This document shows, piece after piece, positions 51,757 to 63,866 of a DNA stretch of 64,000 bases (positions are counted from its first letter, which is position 1; each line of letters begins with the position of its first letter). The notes beneath the pieces were generated by a model that saw nothing but the letters and a program-made list of their open reading frames with translations, did no database searches and had not been told where the DNA came from. Where the stretch lies: the NCBI RefSeq assembly GCF_002443255.2, contig NW_019211454.1, positions 66,727,282-66,791,281 on the forward strand, given 5' to 3'. A program made the translations under genes and the position numbers. The stretch comes from Varroa destructor (Eukaryota; Arthropoda; Arachnida; Mesostigmata; Varroidae).

Positions 51757-51957
51757 CTATTTGCTCCGGGCCGCGTGTCGCCAATTCGACGATCGACTCA
51801 ATCTGCTGAACTTGGGAGCGTGCGGTCTGTATTCACGATTACGGAAACCTGTATTATGTTTAGAAGCTCTGTTCGCGATATCTCTGAGATGCGCAGGAAT
51901 CTCCTGATCAGCTTGAGCTAACACACTGATAAGACCCTTCGCGAATGGCGCATCCGC
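51757..51957 (-). CDS. DEAD-box RNA helicase, terminal exon
   Basis: The acceptor is TTTGCATTTTCAG on the - strand, phase 0, followed by 66 codons and TAG. The start, ADAPFAKGLISVLAQADQEI, aligns with the segment that follows motif VI in Dbp2/DDX5-type helicases, where a conserved L(I)xxLxxAxQ helix closes the second RecA-like domain. The remainder is a short basic tail with many Arg, Asn and Ser, ending NWRHAARSK. DDX5-type proteins often carry longer Gly/Arg-rich tails; this one is brief. The intron separating it from the preceding exon is 3.85 kb. Confidence 0.85.
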   Translation of the reverse strand, partial: ADAPFAKGLISVLAQADQEIPAHLRDIANRASKHNTGFRNREYRPHAPKFSRLSRSSNWRHAARSK

Positions 51958-54928
51958 CTGAAAATGCAAACCATATTGCATATACTTACTTTTTGTTTAG
52001 CCTGCTAGTTTAGCACGACTTTTATGGCACTATTACGTGTGAATTTTTAGTTGACACATTGTAACGGGAAACGACTTTGTGTTTAACGTATAGACCAGTT
52101 CGTCTGTTAACACGACGGCAACTAAATTCAGCTTTACTTCGGCTTTGTTTGTCTGTCTGTTTGTTTATTGTTGTTGTTATTCTTGCTGTTTTTAGAGTCT
52201 TTACTGTGTCCTTGTATAAAGGTAATACTTCTGGTAAACTTCGTAATTCGTTCACAATGGCGACGCTTTGCTATGTATAACGATTGTTTAATATGGGTTC
52301 CTCCGCTTAGAATTTCGTAAAATCATGTTTAGCTTTGCTCATTTCTTTAATGTATTGCCAATCTAATATTTGAGTTCTCCCGGCGAGTTGCACACATCAG
52401 TGAGAAAAGTATGGCCTCTACAATCCTAGCCGATAGTATATCGCAATGAAGCGGCACCAACTGGAAATGATACAAATTAATGTACTGACGTTCACGGCCC
52501 CATATTTTTGCTGTCCATCATAGCTGAATATAGGTGAATTAGATCTGGGTACAGTATAATGATACTCAGGAAAAAATATACTTACATATATTTTATTTAT
52601 TTAGAAAAAGATATTGGACACAATCCTATGGGGCCGTATTTGCTCTGGCAAATCTTTGCCTTATAATCTTTGTTTTCTTGAGATATCTAAATATGTTACA
52701 CATTACTAAAAGATATCGAAACATTTTCCCGTACTGGGACGTAAACGCAATGTAGACCTTGCAGGTCACAGGGTGTACTATATTATGCTTGTATGTATTC
52801 CCATAGGACAAACACTCCTCGATCCAAGACCAGTCTAATCCGAAATTGCGTATTCATATAGAAAAATTTGACAATGAACTTTTGTGAAATTCCTCAATGT
52901 TAGTTTCTTACATCCCTATCAAGTTGCAAACTGATCCTTGAATTTACGTAAAGCAATTTGTTTTCTTTTTGGCTGCTTTTCAGGCTAGGCAAATTGCAAA
53001 GATTTGACCATAGAAGATCGATCAATTTAGCCTGAAAGGCTATGTCCTTCGATTTCGACAAAGTCGCACAGAGACAAATATATCGTATATTTCGCTGGCA
53101 AACGACAGTTTCTACAGACAGAGATCAGCAGCAGGCTTTTTACTTACACAGCTTCGCAATATCACTATTCTAACACTATTTTATGCTATGTACTTTAAAG
53201 TTATCTCTAATCGTCACTGTTTTATATCAGTTCAATTTCAAGTTGAAATTGTGGTTTACGTGACTGACCAGGTCGATCACGCATATTACAGATGTTTTTA
53301 ATGAAAGCCTATAAATATAATTCAAAAACAACTACATCGTGCGAACTTAAACATTTCCTGTGAAACGTGTATGAAGCTCTCGATAATTTTACTTTCTAAT
53401 CATAAAAGGAAGCTTCCCTTCGTTTCAAGTTTAATAGCAAGTTAGCTTATGGCTCTAATACGCGGTCATATACCAGGCACTGATCCTCTTGTACTACTGC
53501 TTCTAGTCCTGTCTACGCTATTAGAAATACTACACAGAAAAACAGTATACTTTGGTTGTGCTTAGTAAACCGCTACCTAACTAGAGCTAAAATTCTTCGC
53601 TGCTTTCTTCACTGACCGTTTAGCACAGTGTCACAGACTGAGCAGGAGGTTCCTATTACTTACGTTCTATGATTGTAGCACATTACTCATTCTTCTTTCC
53701 GCCTCTAGCCAAAGCCCCACTTTAACGCCTTTGGAAACGAACAACGGCAATAGGATAAGGTGTGTATGAGAAGAAGACTAGCTGGCCTTGGGCATCTAGA
53801 CGGAATGAGAAGAACTGCTTGAGGACTTACGTAACAACACCTGACTATGCGCGCGAACGCAACAGGAACTCTACAGCCCACCTGTACAAACTACTTCAGA
53901 ACGATGGACATAGGACTACACTGAAGTGAGCGGTACCCTCTGAAAAGGCACTATTTCATACGTCTTCAACGGTACTAGTAGCAACGTCCGAAAATGATGG
54001 CACCCCGCCCCCTTTCTCTCACATCTAAGCGTTTTTTTGCCAGTTTCCTTTTTACGATGTTAAGTAGCTCCAGTTAGGGCCTAACAGCGGGTTCTAAAAA
54101 GATGCCCCCAGCGAGAAGGTCTCAGCAGCGCCGTCGGCCGACTTAATAATAAAGCAGCAAGGCACTTCTCTGTTTTGCTTAAGCCTCATTAACATAAACG
54201 CAATGATATGCAGGGATGCACAGCGATATCAATTCACAACGAGCATTTAAAACAAACAAAGCATAACGTACAAAAAGTACGCGGTCGCTAGAACCGCATC
54301 GTTTAACAACTCATTGGTATGATCTTTTTAGCTTTGTTGCATTTTTTTCCTTTCGTGTAAAGAGTAGATAAGGAAAAATCATTGGAGACAAGAAAAAATA
54401 CATACGATTTTGAACAAAGCAAATAATCCTAAAAGCATTGATTTTAGCATTGTCTAACAACGAAAGCAGTTAAGCGGGATTAGAGGGGAATGCGTCCATA
54501 TATTACAGACTGCGACATAGCAAAACTTGAACAAACTTTATAAAAAGTTACTTGCGGATTTCGCCATCACCATCAAAAAGGAGCAAACTTAACAAATGTT
54601 TGCGTTACTTCTCTACCTACGACAAAAATATAGCTCTCACGAATAGTAGCGAGCAAGAAAGCATCGACTTAACACTCCTTAATAATGGTATTGAACGCGA
54701 CACTTCATCTTCATGCCCGAATGCACTACGACGCTCAAGTTGTCGCTTGTTAAATAGGCACACAAAGCCGCCATTCTTTGTCTAACGTGAAGATAAGCAC
54801 ATTTAAATTCTATGCATTATAACAACAGTTAAGTAGATTTCAACGCATGTAAGTTATCCTGTCAATTAAGCGAAGTTCGATTAACAAGCAACGAATAAAC
54901 AAAGTGGTTAAACGCGTAAGAATTGTGA

Positions 54929-54953
54929 CGAAGTTCAATTGAATTGAACTTCG
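54929..54953. repeat. 12-bp palindrome with 1-base centre
   Basis: CGAAGTTCAATT at 54929-54940 and its exact reverse complement at 54942-54953, separated by one G. Confidence 0.8.
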
Positions 54954-55238
54954 ATTTCTTTGCTTTCTGATCGTTATGCTTGTCTAGTCCTCATGAATGA
55001 TCCCAGCAATTAAGCTATCAAAGGATTTAGACCATTTTATTAATTGAAAATTGTCCAGAACATTTGTATCAGAATGGTCCGTATCCTGGCACATGACAGC
55101 CGGATTAGCCGGGCTATTTTCTTTATTATTTTAGCTCTTTTCTATGCTTCGTTCACAACAAATCCGCTGGGGTAGTCAAAGAAGCGTGCGCATGCTGAAT
55201 AACTTTGTTTCTTCTAGACCGACTGACACTGTTCAATA

Positions 55239-55262
55239 TTATATATATATATATAATAATAA

Positions 55263-55296
<34 letters not shown>

Positions 55297-55314
55297 TATA
55301 TATATACCTATAAT
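55239..55314. repeat. compound (AT)n tract with internal palindromes
   Basis: Two AT runs, separated by AATAATAACCT, followed by a palindromic unit around TAGGTATATATATACCTA. The tract can form several alternative hairpins. Confidence 0.85.
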
Positions 55315-55567
55315 ATTATTTTTACCCAGTACAGGTGTTGCGTATTGCAAACTATGGTCGTACAATGCTAAGAGCAAATAGACAAATCTTAGATTAGAAC
55401 CCATATCCATAGAAAGGTACATTGGCGAAGCAGTTGCCTCGAAACTTATCACTTTACGTGCTGTTTTTAAACAAGTTTATCGTAGCGTCAGACAAAACAT
55501 TTGTTAGTGTAATGCTAAAGTGTTACCGTAAATTTTCAAGTAATAGAGACGAAACGAACTAGTGATA

Positions 55568-55585
55568 ACGAATTTCGAAATTCGT
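55568..55585. repeat. 18-bp perfect palindrome
   Basis: ACGAATTTCGAAATTCGT reads the same on both strands with no spacer. Function unknown. Confidence 0.8.
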
Positions 55586-55811
55586 AGTTCCTGTATCAGG
55601 CCTGGTAAGCTTGGCCTACTCACTGGCAGTCGGAATTCGCGGTCCAGGCCACGCTGGGAATTTAGGATAGCGCGAAACGTCATCTTCGATAACGTAAGAT
55701 ACAGAATTATATGGAACTTTAATTAATTATTGGCACAGTGCGCTTCCCAACTCAGAGCGTTCTAAGTTCAGAGCGTCATCCGATTATTCGCCATAATGAT
55801 AGGTCACTCAC

Positions 55812-55984
55812 CTCGGTAAAAAAGGTTATCGCCTCGCCCTTAGATCCGCTTCGGCCAGTTCGTCCGATACGGTGTATATAATCTTCAACTGTCTGTGGGA
55901 AATCAACGTTAATCACAAGGCTGATGTTTTGCACGTCAAGACCTCGGGCGGCCACATCGGTCGCGACCATCACATTCGTAGTGC
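55812..55984 (-). CDS. DEAD-box RNA helicase, exon with motifs V and VI
   Basis: A 173-base exon, entering in phase 1 and leaving in phase 0 at GAG|GTGAGT. It carries two diagnostic superfamily 2 motifs of DEAD-box proteins: motif V as [10 protein letters not shown] and motif VI as [12 protein letters not shown], the latter including the arginines that contact ATP. Between them, [16 protein letters not shown] matches the conserved strand and loop of RecA domain 2. The enzyme family couples ATP binding and hydrolysis to local RNA unwinding in nucleus or cytoplasm. Sequence between the motifs is closest, from memory of the families, to Dbp2/DDX5/DDX17/Rm62, with DDX43-like as second choice. The acceptor ATTACGTAG has a weak pyrimidine tract, but the frame is unambiguous. 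Confidence 0.92.
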
Positions 55985-56146
55985 CTACGTAATCCACATA
56001 AATGACAAACATATCATTATAAATGGTAACATATCCGGAATCACTGTGTAACAATCGGCAAAAACGACGAACACTTTTAAGAGCAGTAGCATAACGTCTA
56101 AGAAGAACCAGATCGGCCACTGACTACAGTAGAATATTCTATTTAC

Positions 56147-56282
56147 CCTTGAAATGTTGAAGTGACCTCTCTCGTTTAGCTTGGCTGAGATCGCCATGAG
56201 ATTCAACGCAACGAATTCCGGACTGAAGCAACTCTCGGGCTATCGACGAAACGGTTCGCTTTGTGCCGGCGAATATAAGGAT
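56147..56282 (-). CDS. DEAD-box RNA helicase, exon with motif IV
   Basis: A 136-base exon after acceptor TTTTCTGTGGTCAG, ending AAGG|GTAAAT, so phase 0 in and phase 1 out. It encodes ILIFAGTKRTV, which is motif IV of the C-terminal RecA-like domain, then RELLQSGIRCVESHGDLSQ, where HGD is the usual conserved turn (motif IVa/QxxR region follows as AKRERSLQHFK). It splices to the next exon through a 162-base intron, with the split codon giving Gly. No frame break. Confidence 0.9.
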
Positions 56283-56580
56283 CTGACCACAGAAAATAGG
56301 ACCCAGTGAATTTCTATCTTGTGGTCCCTAAGGAACCAAACTTGACTTTAGCATAACAATGGAAAAATTGAAATACTGAGAGAGATCCTTTAATTTTATA
56401 ATTCAGAGCACTGCGGGTTAAGTGGTAGTATCATTTCTATTCGAATTTTAGAAAAATTAATATCACGGAACCGAACCGAGCAACTGTCACTAAATATATT
56501 TGTTTTGTCAATTTGATTTACAAGTTGAATACTTTATACGATCGGCATAGAAAGCCAGTCTTAATTGTGGGCCAAGCTAC

Positions 56581-56693
56581 CTTATGAGTGGGCCGTGAAT
56601 GAACAATATCGAGAAGCATTGCACGTTTTCTGTTTTCCGGTATAACTCGGACTTCCTGCTTGATGTTCTCATTAGCACATAATTCGGTCGAGC
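56581..56693 (-). CDS. DEAD-box RNA helicase, first visible exon
   Basis: A 113-base exon after acceptor GTACTCATTACAG, ending AAG|GTAGCT. It begins with two bases that complete a Gly codon from an earlier exon. The protein GSTELCANENIKQEVRV is the linker into RecA domain 2; the G(S)xELxANxxIxQ pattern is typical of Dbp2/DDX5-type helicases. About 207 residues are visible from here to the stop. The family is usually 400-700 residues, so the Q motif, Walker A, DEAD and SAT motifs must lie further upstream on the - strand, or be absent. Confidence 0.85.
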
Positions 56694-58722
56694 CTGTAAT
56701 GAGTACCAGAACAGAAATCACAATTGGTTAATAAGTTACCGCAGGCCCAAACAACGCCGCCACTGAACGCGCACGCGCAGCCCGTTTACGCTATAACAGT
56801 TTGATTTAAATTAATTTAATTACGCTAATTCAATACTTCCAAGTCGGACTGCCTTTAGCAGTATAGGAAAACGTAAATGGAGTAGAGATTTTCAAGAAAT
56901 CACGCCAAGCTAATATTACCTTCGTGCATAAAAAAAAATTTGATAAAAATATTTAAAGCTTAAAAGATCCTTTTTTCATATCTGGCTTCCAATTGCAACG
57001 AAATCTTTCTGGCACGCCGGTTTTTTTTTTTCTGTTAGATATACATCAATGATACAAGTAATAATACGGAGCTACACTGGGCGTAAGCATTACGCGTGAG
57101 TACGGACTCTTCTAATATCACTGCCGCCACTTGTGTTGTCCGATATGAGGTAAAAATCCATCTCCATAAGAAGAAGTTCAATGGAAAAAAAAAACGAATA
57201 TTTTTCATTGTTTTGATATGTGCTCCTTTGTTTGGGGAAACACACTCCGTTACGCTAAGAAGCATCATAATATGCGGCGCTTCCTTTTCCTGGAGCATTA
57301 GCTCTTGGATATTTGGAGATCTCATACATAAACGCATAGCTCATACTTCAGGACGTGTAGGCTATAATGGTTTGGATAAGGTTTCGGCAGTGATATTTCC
57401 AGCGACCTAACGATTAATTATGGTAATGCTGACGATGCTGCTGTCACAAATGGAAAGGGCTACAGTTTTGTTTTTTTTTCATTGACAAGAAATTAATGAT
57501 TTTCAGACTAATGCTCATTGTTGTTCGGTAACGACGGCCACATGAGTAAATAGCATGACCTAGCGCTTCAAAACGCTGTTGCGTATTTGTTGTGTTGTTC
57601 GCTGTGAACAATGCTAACTTGTGTCCGACCTGTGACGATGTGGTATTATATATATCAGGCAGGCCTCCGCATAGCAGAAAGTGCCGCGCACAAAATCTGT
57701 ACTAGATATTCTTCAACAGACATGAAGATTATTTAGCTTATTCTATTACCATAACTCTTACTGCTGTTACTATCATCAATATTTTAAGCACCTAAGGTAT
57801 GAGTCATTCATTCCTGGTGTTTGAATATTATTCCGCCGCACGGAAGGTGCAAGTGCAGACAAAGTATCGTCCACAAAAGCCGGTAGAGAACTTGAATCGA
57901 GGGGTGGACTCATTAAGATCTTGAGCAAAAACGCTTGTTCCCAAGCCCAATGTTTACGGCACTATCGCGCAATGCATGGTTAAGTCTATCGTACTTCTTT
58001 GTTCAGAAGGGCATAGGCATCGTAGGTCCACATCTTACTGATGCCGCAGATCGAACGGCCAACAATCGAAGGAAAGGGACACGAAATACAGCAGTTCACG
58101 TTAGAGGTGACAATCTGCGACGTAAATTTGTTCTTCACGAGTTTTTGGCGGGTGACTGAGTTGGGCCCGATTATACAGTGCGCTTCCTTCTGGATGACCC
58201 CCCATTGTAATACCTCATGCTTCAAATTCGGGGTGTAACAATACATAAGGAGAAGAGATTGAGAGCACGCTGCGGATTAAAAAGCTTATTACGATTGAAG
58301 CATTGCAGTCTTTAAGGCCTTTATACCTTGTTTTGTGGAAAAGTTTGAAAAAAAGACTGATCCTGTTGCCTGTGAGCTTGAGCGCGGTCGGATGGTCGGT
58401 GGGGAGAAGTCGTTCTGCAATAGCTGAAGATATTTTAGGTCGTTTTAGCTGAACTTTTTTAGTGAACGAATTTAGCTGCTTCACATGGGCGTACGAGAAA
58501 CCTCACGTCATTTGCGAATAATAACTTTACGGAGCTGCAATAATCAAATACTGTGTACTTTAGACAGGAAGTACTAATGTATTGTAGATAGCAGCAATAT
58601 GTGATTTCGACGAGATGCTGTCGCCAAATTTCTGTCCATGTTCATATCTTAGAAGTCGTATCCATACGAAAGATGTCAGGCCACTACATTTTTTACAGAA
58701 AAATCGAACCGCCGGAATTTAC

Positions 58723-58780
58723 CTATGTGTTTTACAAAATCCGCAGTGGTACGATCGGTGTGAAAGAATAGATAGAATGC
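58723..58780 (-). CDS. weak candidate helicase exon
   Basis: Acceptor CGATTTTTTCAG and donor ATAG|GTAAAT bracket 58 bases reading AFYLFFHTDR and TTADFVKHI plus one base. The end phase fits the exon at 56693, and a hydrophobic residue followed by Gly immediately before STELCAN is the expected pattern. However, the rest does not resemble the SAT-motif region that should be here. Chance is a serious alternative. Confidence 0.2.
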
Positions 58781-59557
58781 CTGAAAAAATCGTACGTCTC
58801 CCAGTAAGGCGGTGCATATGCGTACACTAGCTAAATCGTCCAAGACTGACAGCTTGTAAGTCTCACTATGTTTTAGAATTATCACATGTGGCCGCCGAAC
58901 AGCCCAGATTAAAACCCGTTTATTATTATTACGCTTATTACGTCAAAGCATCCACACAACTGCGACAAAAGAAAACTTTCGAGCGAGTCTAAGGTGAATT
59001 TAGGTCCAAAAATCGAAGCTGAAATCAAGACGTACAAACGCCATATCGAATACGCAAGACCGTTATACCACTGGCACTATTAACGCATGCAAAAAAAGTC
59101 GTTGCATGAGCTTCTAGGTGAGCACGCCAGCGAATTATTATGTAACGCTGTGTTCGACACGTTTAAAGGGGTTCTAAAATTTGGTATATGTAACTAGGGC
59201 TAGTAGCCTGTTGTACAGTTAACTCATGTAGCTGCTTAACCCAGCTACTTCCTACGACTAATATGATTACTTCCATAAATGATTTAAATAAAGGAACAGG
59301 TCGACTTTATCCATTAAGCTCTAGATTCTGCCAGAGAAATTAATCTCTCAATTTGCACCCAAATTCAACGACTATAAGTAAAATAACGCTGACACAGTGC
59401 ATAACTAACTAACTAACTCTTATTATTTTCCACTGATCAAAAACATTTCGGTTGGAAATTAAGATCTAACTAGACATCGTAGACAGAGGATATCAATATA
59501 GCCCTGTTCACTACTGGTGGAAATCAACACGTTGCTTCGATTCGTATGACTTACAAA

Positions 59558-59582
59558 CCATATATATATATATATATATAAG
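59558..59582. repeat. (AT)n microsatellite with nearby local duplications
   Basis: About twelve AT units. Downstream, the unit ATACCAATGGCAAA occurs twice within about 40 bases (near 59619 and 59649), a small tandem duplication. Confidence 0.8.
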
Positions 59583-60477
59583 ATTATCAATTATATATAA
59601 GGTACCAATTTATATATATACCAATGGCAAAGATACAAATTATATAAGATACCAATGGCAAATATGTGCGTAGCGTCTTGAGGCCACTCAATCGCAAGCC
59701 AACCAATAGACAATGATGTAAGATATACAATATTTGTCCATATATAGCGATATATAACATAGGGGTATTTGTCCTTCACAACAAACATTTAACAGCGATC
59801 GCAAATAGGTACATTCACGTATGAAGAGGTTCTGAGAAAAGTCTTCAGTATAATTGACTTTTATATGATTGAAGCATATATTACCGTCGTAACGAGCTGC
59901 ATACCTCTTGAAAAGCCTTTAAACTTTAAATAAATTTAGTGTACATATATATTAATCATACTATACAAAATTTAATTTCTCATCTTTAGACCAGCTACAT
60001 CTACTGTCAAACAGACTACACCAAGGTACCTAAATGAAGTCACACTTTCTTATGGAAACTGGAAATGGATATATATTTCTACCGCCGTCTTTACACTTTT
60101 GTTAAGTCTATTGCACAGCATAAGTTCCACTGCACACCAATTCGTAACTAGTGTCTGGTCTTTGTCGCTTCACAATCATTATAGCTCGCTTTTATGGGAT
60201 CGTTACCTTGTCAAAAAGTACACCTCACACCTCACTAGGCTGAACAATTATCTTTGCTAGGCTTCCTTCCGAAGATAAAGTACTTATAAGGTACCGTTTT
60301 CAGTGTTGAAGGATGCACTCAACCACCAAGCATGTCGTCAGAGATTTACGCTCGTATAGATTCAAGCGTTTTGGCATTTTTCCATATAAACAGTCCGCGT
60401 TTGGCGTCACTTGGTAAGTCGAAAAATGAGCAGACAAGGTCAGAATGAGGGTGGGCGAAGGGACCAACGAAACTTAC

Positions 60478-60560
60478 CTGTTCGGCTTGGCGAATTACCT
60501 AGCCCCAATTTCGTCGTCGGCGGTGCGGAGCACAGAGGATTTCCTCTACTGCTGACGCCA
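60478..60560 (-). CDS. weak candidate exon with strong donor
   Basis: On the - strand, acceptor GGAATTTCTTCAG and the near-ideal donor ACAG|GTAAGT enclose 83 bases, open in one frame as GVSSRGNPLCSAPPT and LGLGNSPSRT. The outgoing phase fits the helicase exon at 56693. Read through the acceptor, the frame has the look of a mitochondrial presequence (ARNIQRNFFSGVSSRG), but no in-frame ATG is present. It may be an alternative 5' exon of the helicase gene, an exon of something else, or chance. Confidence 0.25.
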
Positions 60561-62437
60561 CTGAAGAAATTCCTTTGAATATTTCTGGCTTTAATAAGCT
60601 TTCTTGTATAATATGCGAAACCTATGCTTCATAAATTGTCGCTATCAAAACGGACAACGGCTGTGCCGAAAAATTATCATTCAAGAAACTAATTTTACTT
60701 AAATCAATAGTCACCAAATTATGAAGAAACATTCACATCGAAATATTCATCGGCACCGCAAGCTCTAGTTATTTAATCTGAAAAAGGCACCGCTTGTAAA
60801 ATAAAGCCTTATTTCAATCTATGAGAAGCTGGATTAAGTAGTCGGTAGTTGATTTGATTATAAAACTTTGATGCATACGATTAGATATGCATCATTAAAT
60901 GTCTGATAAGCGGAAGATCGTGCTATGTGAGTATACAATGAAGCTTATCTGTCGCATGTTTATTGAACAGAAAATAATGTTAGTAATATGAGGTCAATGC
61001 TATTATAAATCGTTCGCATTATATGTACGGCATCAGATTAAGTATACGTAAGGCCATCCGCTTCGACAATGCTCGATACGCCACTAACCCACCCTACAGT
61101 CAGTCGCTGCCGGCCGTGCCTTACTGGTTCTCTATTTGGACCAGGCAGGGGCCGCTAAGCAGGGAGACGTTACGTTCACAGTTTGTAGTCACGCCATAAA
61201 GCGGAGCTGAAGGTTGTCTTATCTAAAGGCTTCAAGCTCGTCGAGCCTTGGCCTACGTCCTTCAACTGCTCATCGCTGTTCTTTATGCATAACGCATACG
61301 TCCATAATCCGTTTACAACATTGGCAAAGTCAGAGTTTCAAAACGAGAATAGTGCAATATGTTTCATTAATACTTAATAATTGACCTTGTTGGTATGAGC
61401 AATACGCACACCGTACTTTAAGTGTCAGGCACTTCAAAATCTGTTTATCGATGCTTTTTTAGTGTCCCGACTGGTCTCCACAATAGATAAGTCAATAAGC
61501 CTTTAGTACTACTATGAAATAATATCAGCCAATTTTTTTTTTATTTATTATTATTTATAAAGACTTTGCGCTTTCTTAATTAACAAAATACAAGTCAACG
61601 CTAAAAAACATTGACGATAATGTTTGTATATTTTATTAGCTGTGTCAGCTCAGCTCGTTCATAGCTTTGCCTTATTGTTCGACTGCGAAATGTCCTCTAG
61701 AGCATACTTCATATATTTAGCACTTGATGTCGTTTCTTCAAGCCCTCACTACGCCTCAAAGGCACATCGCCTCGTTTCTCTATACATTAGGTCTATCACA
61801 AGCATACGTCAGGACGTGATTCAAGGGAATCACTAGCATAGGACGAGGCATAGAACAGCTCTTATAATTCCTCATAGGCTTATAGTAAAAAAAATGTATT
61901 TTAAAGCGCATTTGGAAATATAAAAAACTAGTGGAAGTACAGAAACAAAATCGCAAAAAGCTTTTCATTTACGTGACTTACAGCTAAGAAAGTAAAAAAT
62001 AAATTTGAAACAGTAAACAACGTTCCGGAAAACAAGTTGTTGGCATTTCCAACAAGATCTTAAATGAACTTTTTTTTTCTTGATAACACAGTGGAGGCAA
62101 TGAACTAAAGAACTCGTTTAACCATGCATTCGGAGGGAACAAATGATTGAAGACGACAAGTTTTATTTTTAACAAGATGAAACACTGACACGCTACCATC
62201 GTGATGGAAGAGCATAGTTTAAAAACGCAGACCGGTTTTACGAAAGGGGTACATAGAATACCCTGCTATTGCATGAACCAGACCAGACCTTACACCAACG
62301 GATTTTCTTGCGGAGATACCCTAAATATAAAGTGTAAGCGAGAAAACTGACAGCATTGGAAGGTCTAAAGGTCGGACCTGAGCAAAAGAGGGCAAAAAAG
62401 GAATGTAATTTCCCTCTTTTTTTTGGTGCAATGCCAT

Positions 62438-62439
62438 TC

Positions 62440-62515
<76 letters not shown>

Positions 62516-62518
62516 GTT
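62438..62518. repeat. long (AT)n microsatellite
   Basis: Roughly 80 bases of AT units interrupted only by two variants (ATGTAT and ATACAT), which are mirror images of each other, so the tract is nearly palindromic. Confidence 0.9.
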
Positions 62519-63667
62519 TTTTTCTTTATACTTTTCTATTGTACATAGTCTTTCGACAGATGTTATTTTTCTGTCTCTAGAATATACTATCTTGAACAGC
62601 AGTCGACCTTTACCAAAAAGTAAATGCATCTGAAGGGGCCCACAAAAGACATTGGCATTGCGCCATAAAACCCTTCACCTAACCGTCGTTTGCCATTGAT
62701 AGCCCAACGACGGCCATTAAGGGTAGTAATGTGAAGATGGACAGTTTTAACAGACGTTACAGACGGCAGAAAAGCTTAAAAAACAACAAGTTCAGAAAAA
62801 CTTGTCACGCGGCAAAAATCGCACAAAGCAGCACCGATTATTGTATGTCGGTGAGATAGCAAAAAAGCATGGCAGTAATACATAATATATATATAAATAC
62901 TCTAACTGACACAATTAGAGGTCACGGATTAACGGTGGAGGGGCAACGAGTAAAGTGAGCACACTAACGCAACAAGGATTAGTATCGAATATGAAAATAG
63001 TGGTTTGTTCAAGTTTGATGGAAAAACGCCACTCTAACAATATGAGTCTCTAATGCATGCATATTTTTCTCAGTACACGCATATGCTATTGTAATTAGTT
63101 AATATATAATAAGTTGTAATTAGTTGTAATAGGAGTTCTTCTACGTTGTCGGTAGGGACGATTTGATCTCGAGTGCGACGCTCAGTAATACTTAAAGTAC
63201 AGTACCTTTTTTACAATTTGTGTGCATGTACACTTTAGCGATTTTGTTATTCCACAAGTTGCTTATTTTTAACCTCATTATATACTTTTTATCAGATAAA
63301 GCCAATACAAGCGATCTCTTCGATTACTAAGATGTTTGGACTGCATCGTTACAGCCGTTATTGATTTATTCTCAAATACACGCGTACATGTTTAAGTGGC
63401 AAGAAAAACCGATCAGAACTGTGTCAGGGTTCAAGTCTTAGGCAGAATTGGTTAACTATATTTAGTTATAACCTGAGGCAGAGAGAAGAACCCACATAAG
63501 CAAAAATATAGTAAAAATCTAGTTATAATAATTCGATTCCATAAGACCGACATTTGCAATGCTGGGAAAGATGAAAACTGAATAAGATAGAAGGTAGGTG
63601 TGCCTGAAAAAGAGCAGGTCGAATTATACGAAAAAAACCCAATAACATGTAGGACAGCGAGCACATT

Positions 63668-63673
63668 TTTATT
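63668..63673 (-). terminator. candidate polyadenylation signal
   Basis: AATAAA on the - strand about 104 bases beyond the candidate stop codon at 63777. The short distance supports, but does not prove, a terminal exon there. Confidence 0.3.
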
Positions 63674-63776
63674 GCGGCAAACAAAATTGCAGACTTTTAT
63701 ATTTACAATAAGACCACCCCGACGTTAGGGCGAAGGAGGAAAGAGGGTGCGAAACATACGACTGAAGGCCGAGTGC

Positions 63777-63866
63777 TCACATCTGTCGCTTCTCGCCATT
63801 AAACGCACAATGGTTAGGAATGAGAATTATCTTTCCACCGGCAGAGCTGTCTACCCGCATCACTGC
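63777..63866 (-). CDS. candidate terminal exon of an unidentified gene
   Basis: Acceptor CATTTTCTTCTAG on the - strand is followed in phase 0 by 29 codons, AVMRVDSSAGGKIILIPNHC then AFNGEKRQM, and a TGA stop, with an AATAAA about 100 bases on. The local sequence is GC-richer than its surroundings and the composition is ordinary soluble protein. If the helicase N-terminal exons lie beyond the window, this would be a nested gene on the same strand; otherwise it ends the next gene. The family is not recognised. Another frame across 63815-64000 is also open, so the assignment is tentative. Confidence 0.3.
   Translation of the reverse strand, partial: AVMRVDSSAGGKIILIPNHCAFNGEKRQM

Larger units (their letters stand above)
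51958..55811 (-). other. intron of the helicase gene
   Basis: A 3.85-kb intron from GTGAGT to TTTTCAG on the - strand. It contains a 12-bp palindrome at 54929-54953, an (AT)n-rich cruciform-prone tract at 55239-55314 and an 18-bp palindrome at 55568-55585. A + strand open frame at 54552-54785 is Ser- and Arg-rich but unsupported. Confidence 0.65.
56694..63776 (-). other. probable helicase intron / upstream sequence
   Basis: Seven kilobases in which I looked on the - strand for codons of motif I (GKT), motif II (DEAD) and motif III (SAT) and found none. Two short segments with correct splice signals and phase are listed as weak candidate exons. There are AT microsatellites at 59558-59582 and 62438-62518 and small local duplications near 59600-59665. 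Short open frames otherwise lack features. Confidence 0.5.

Noticed and set aside
54552..54785. 77-codon Ser/Arg-rich + strand frame inside the helicase intron
   Set aside because: No ATG start in a good context and no acceptor in the right place; composition alone is not evidence.
57035..57410. Long open frames on both strands at the same place
   Set aside because: Neither has helicase motifs or any recognisable domain, and the overlap of two frames suggests chance.
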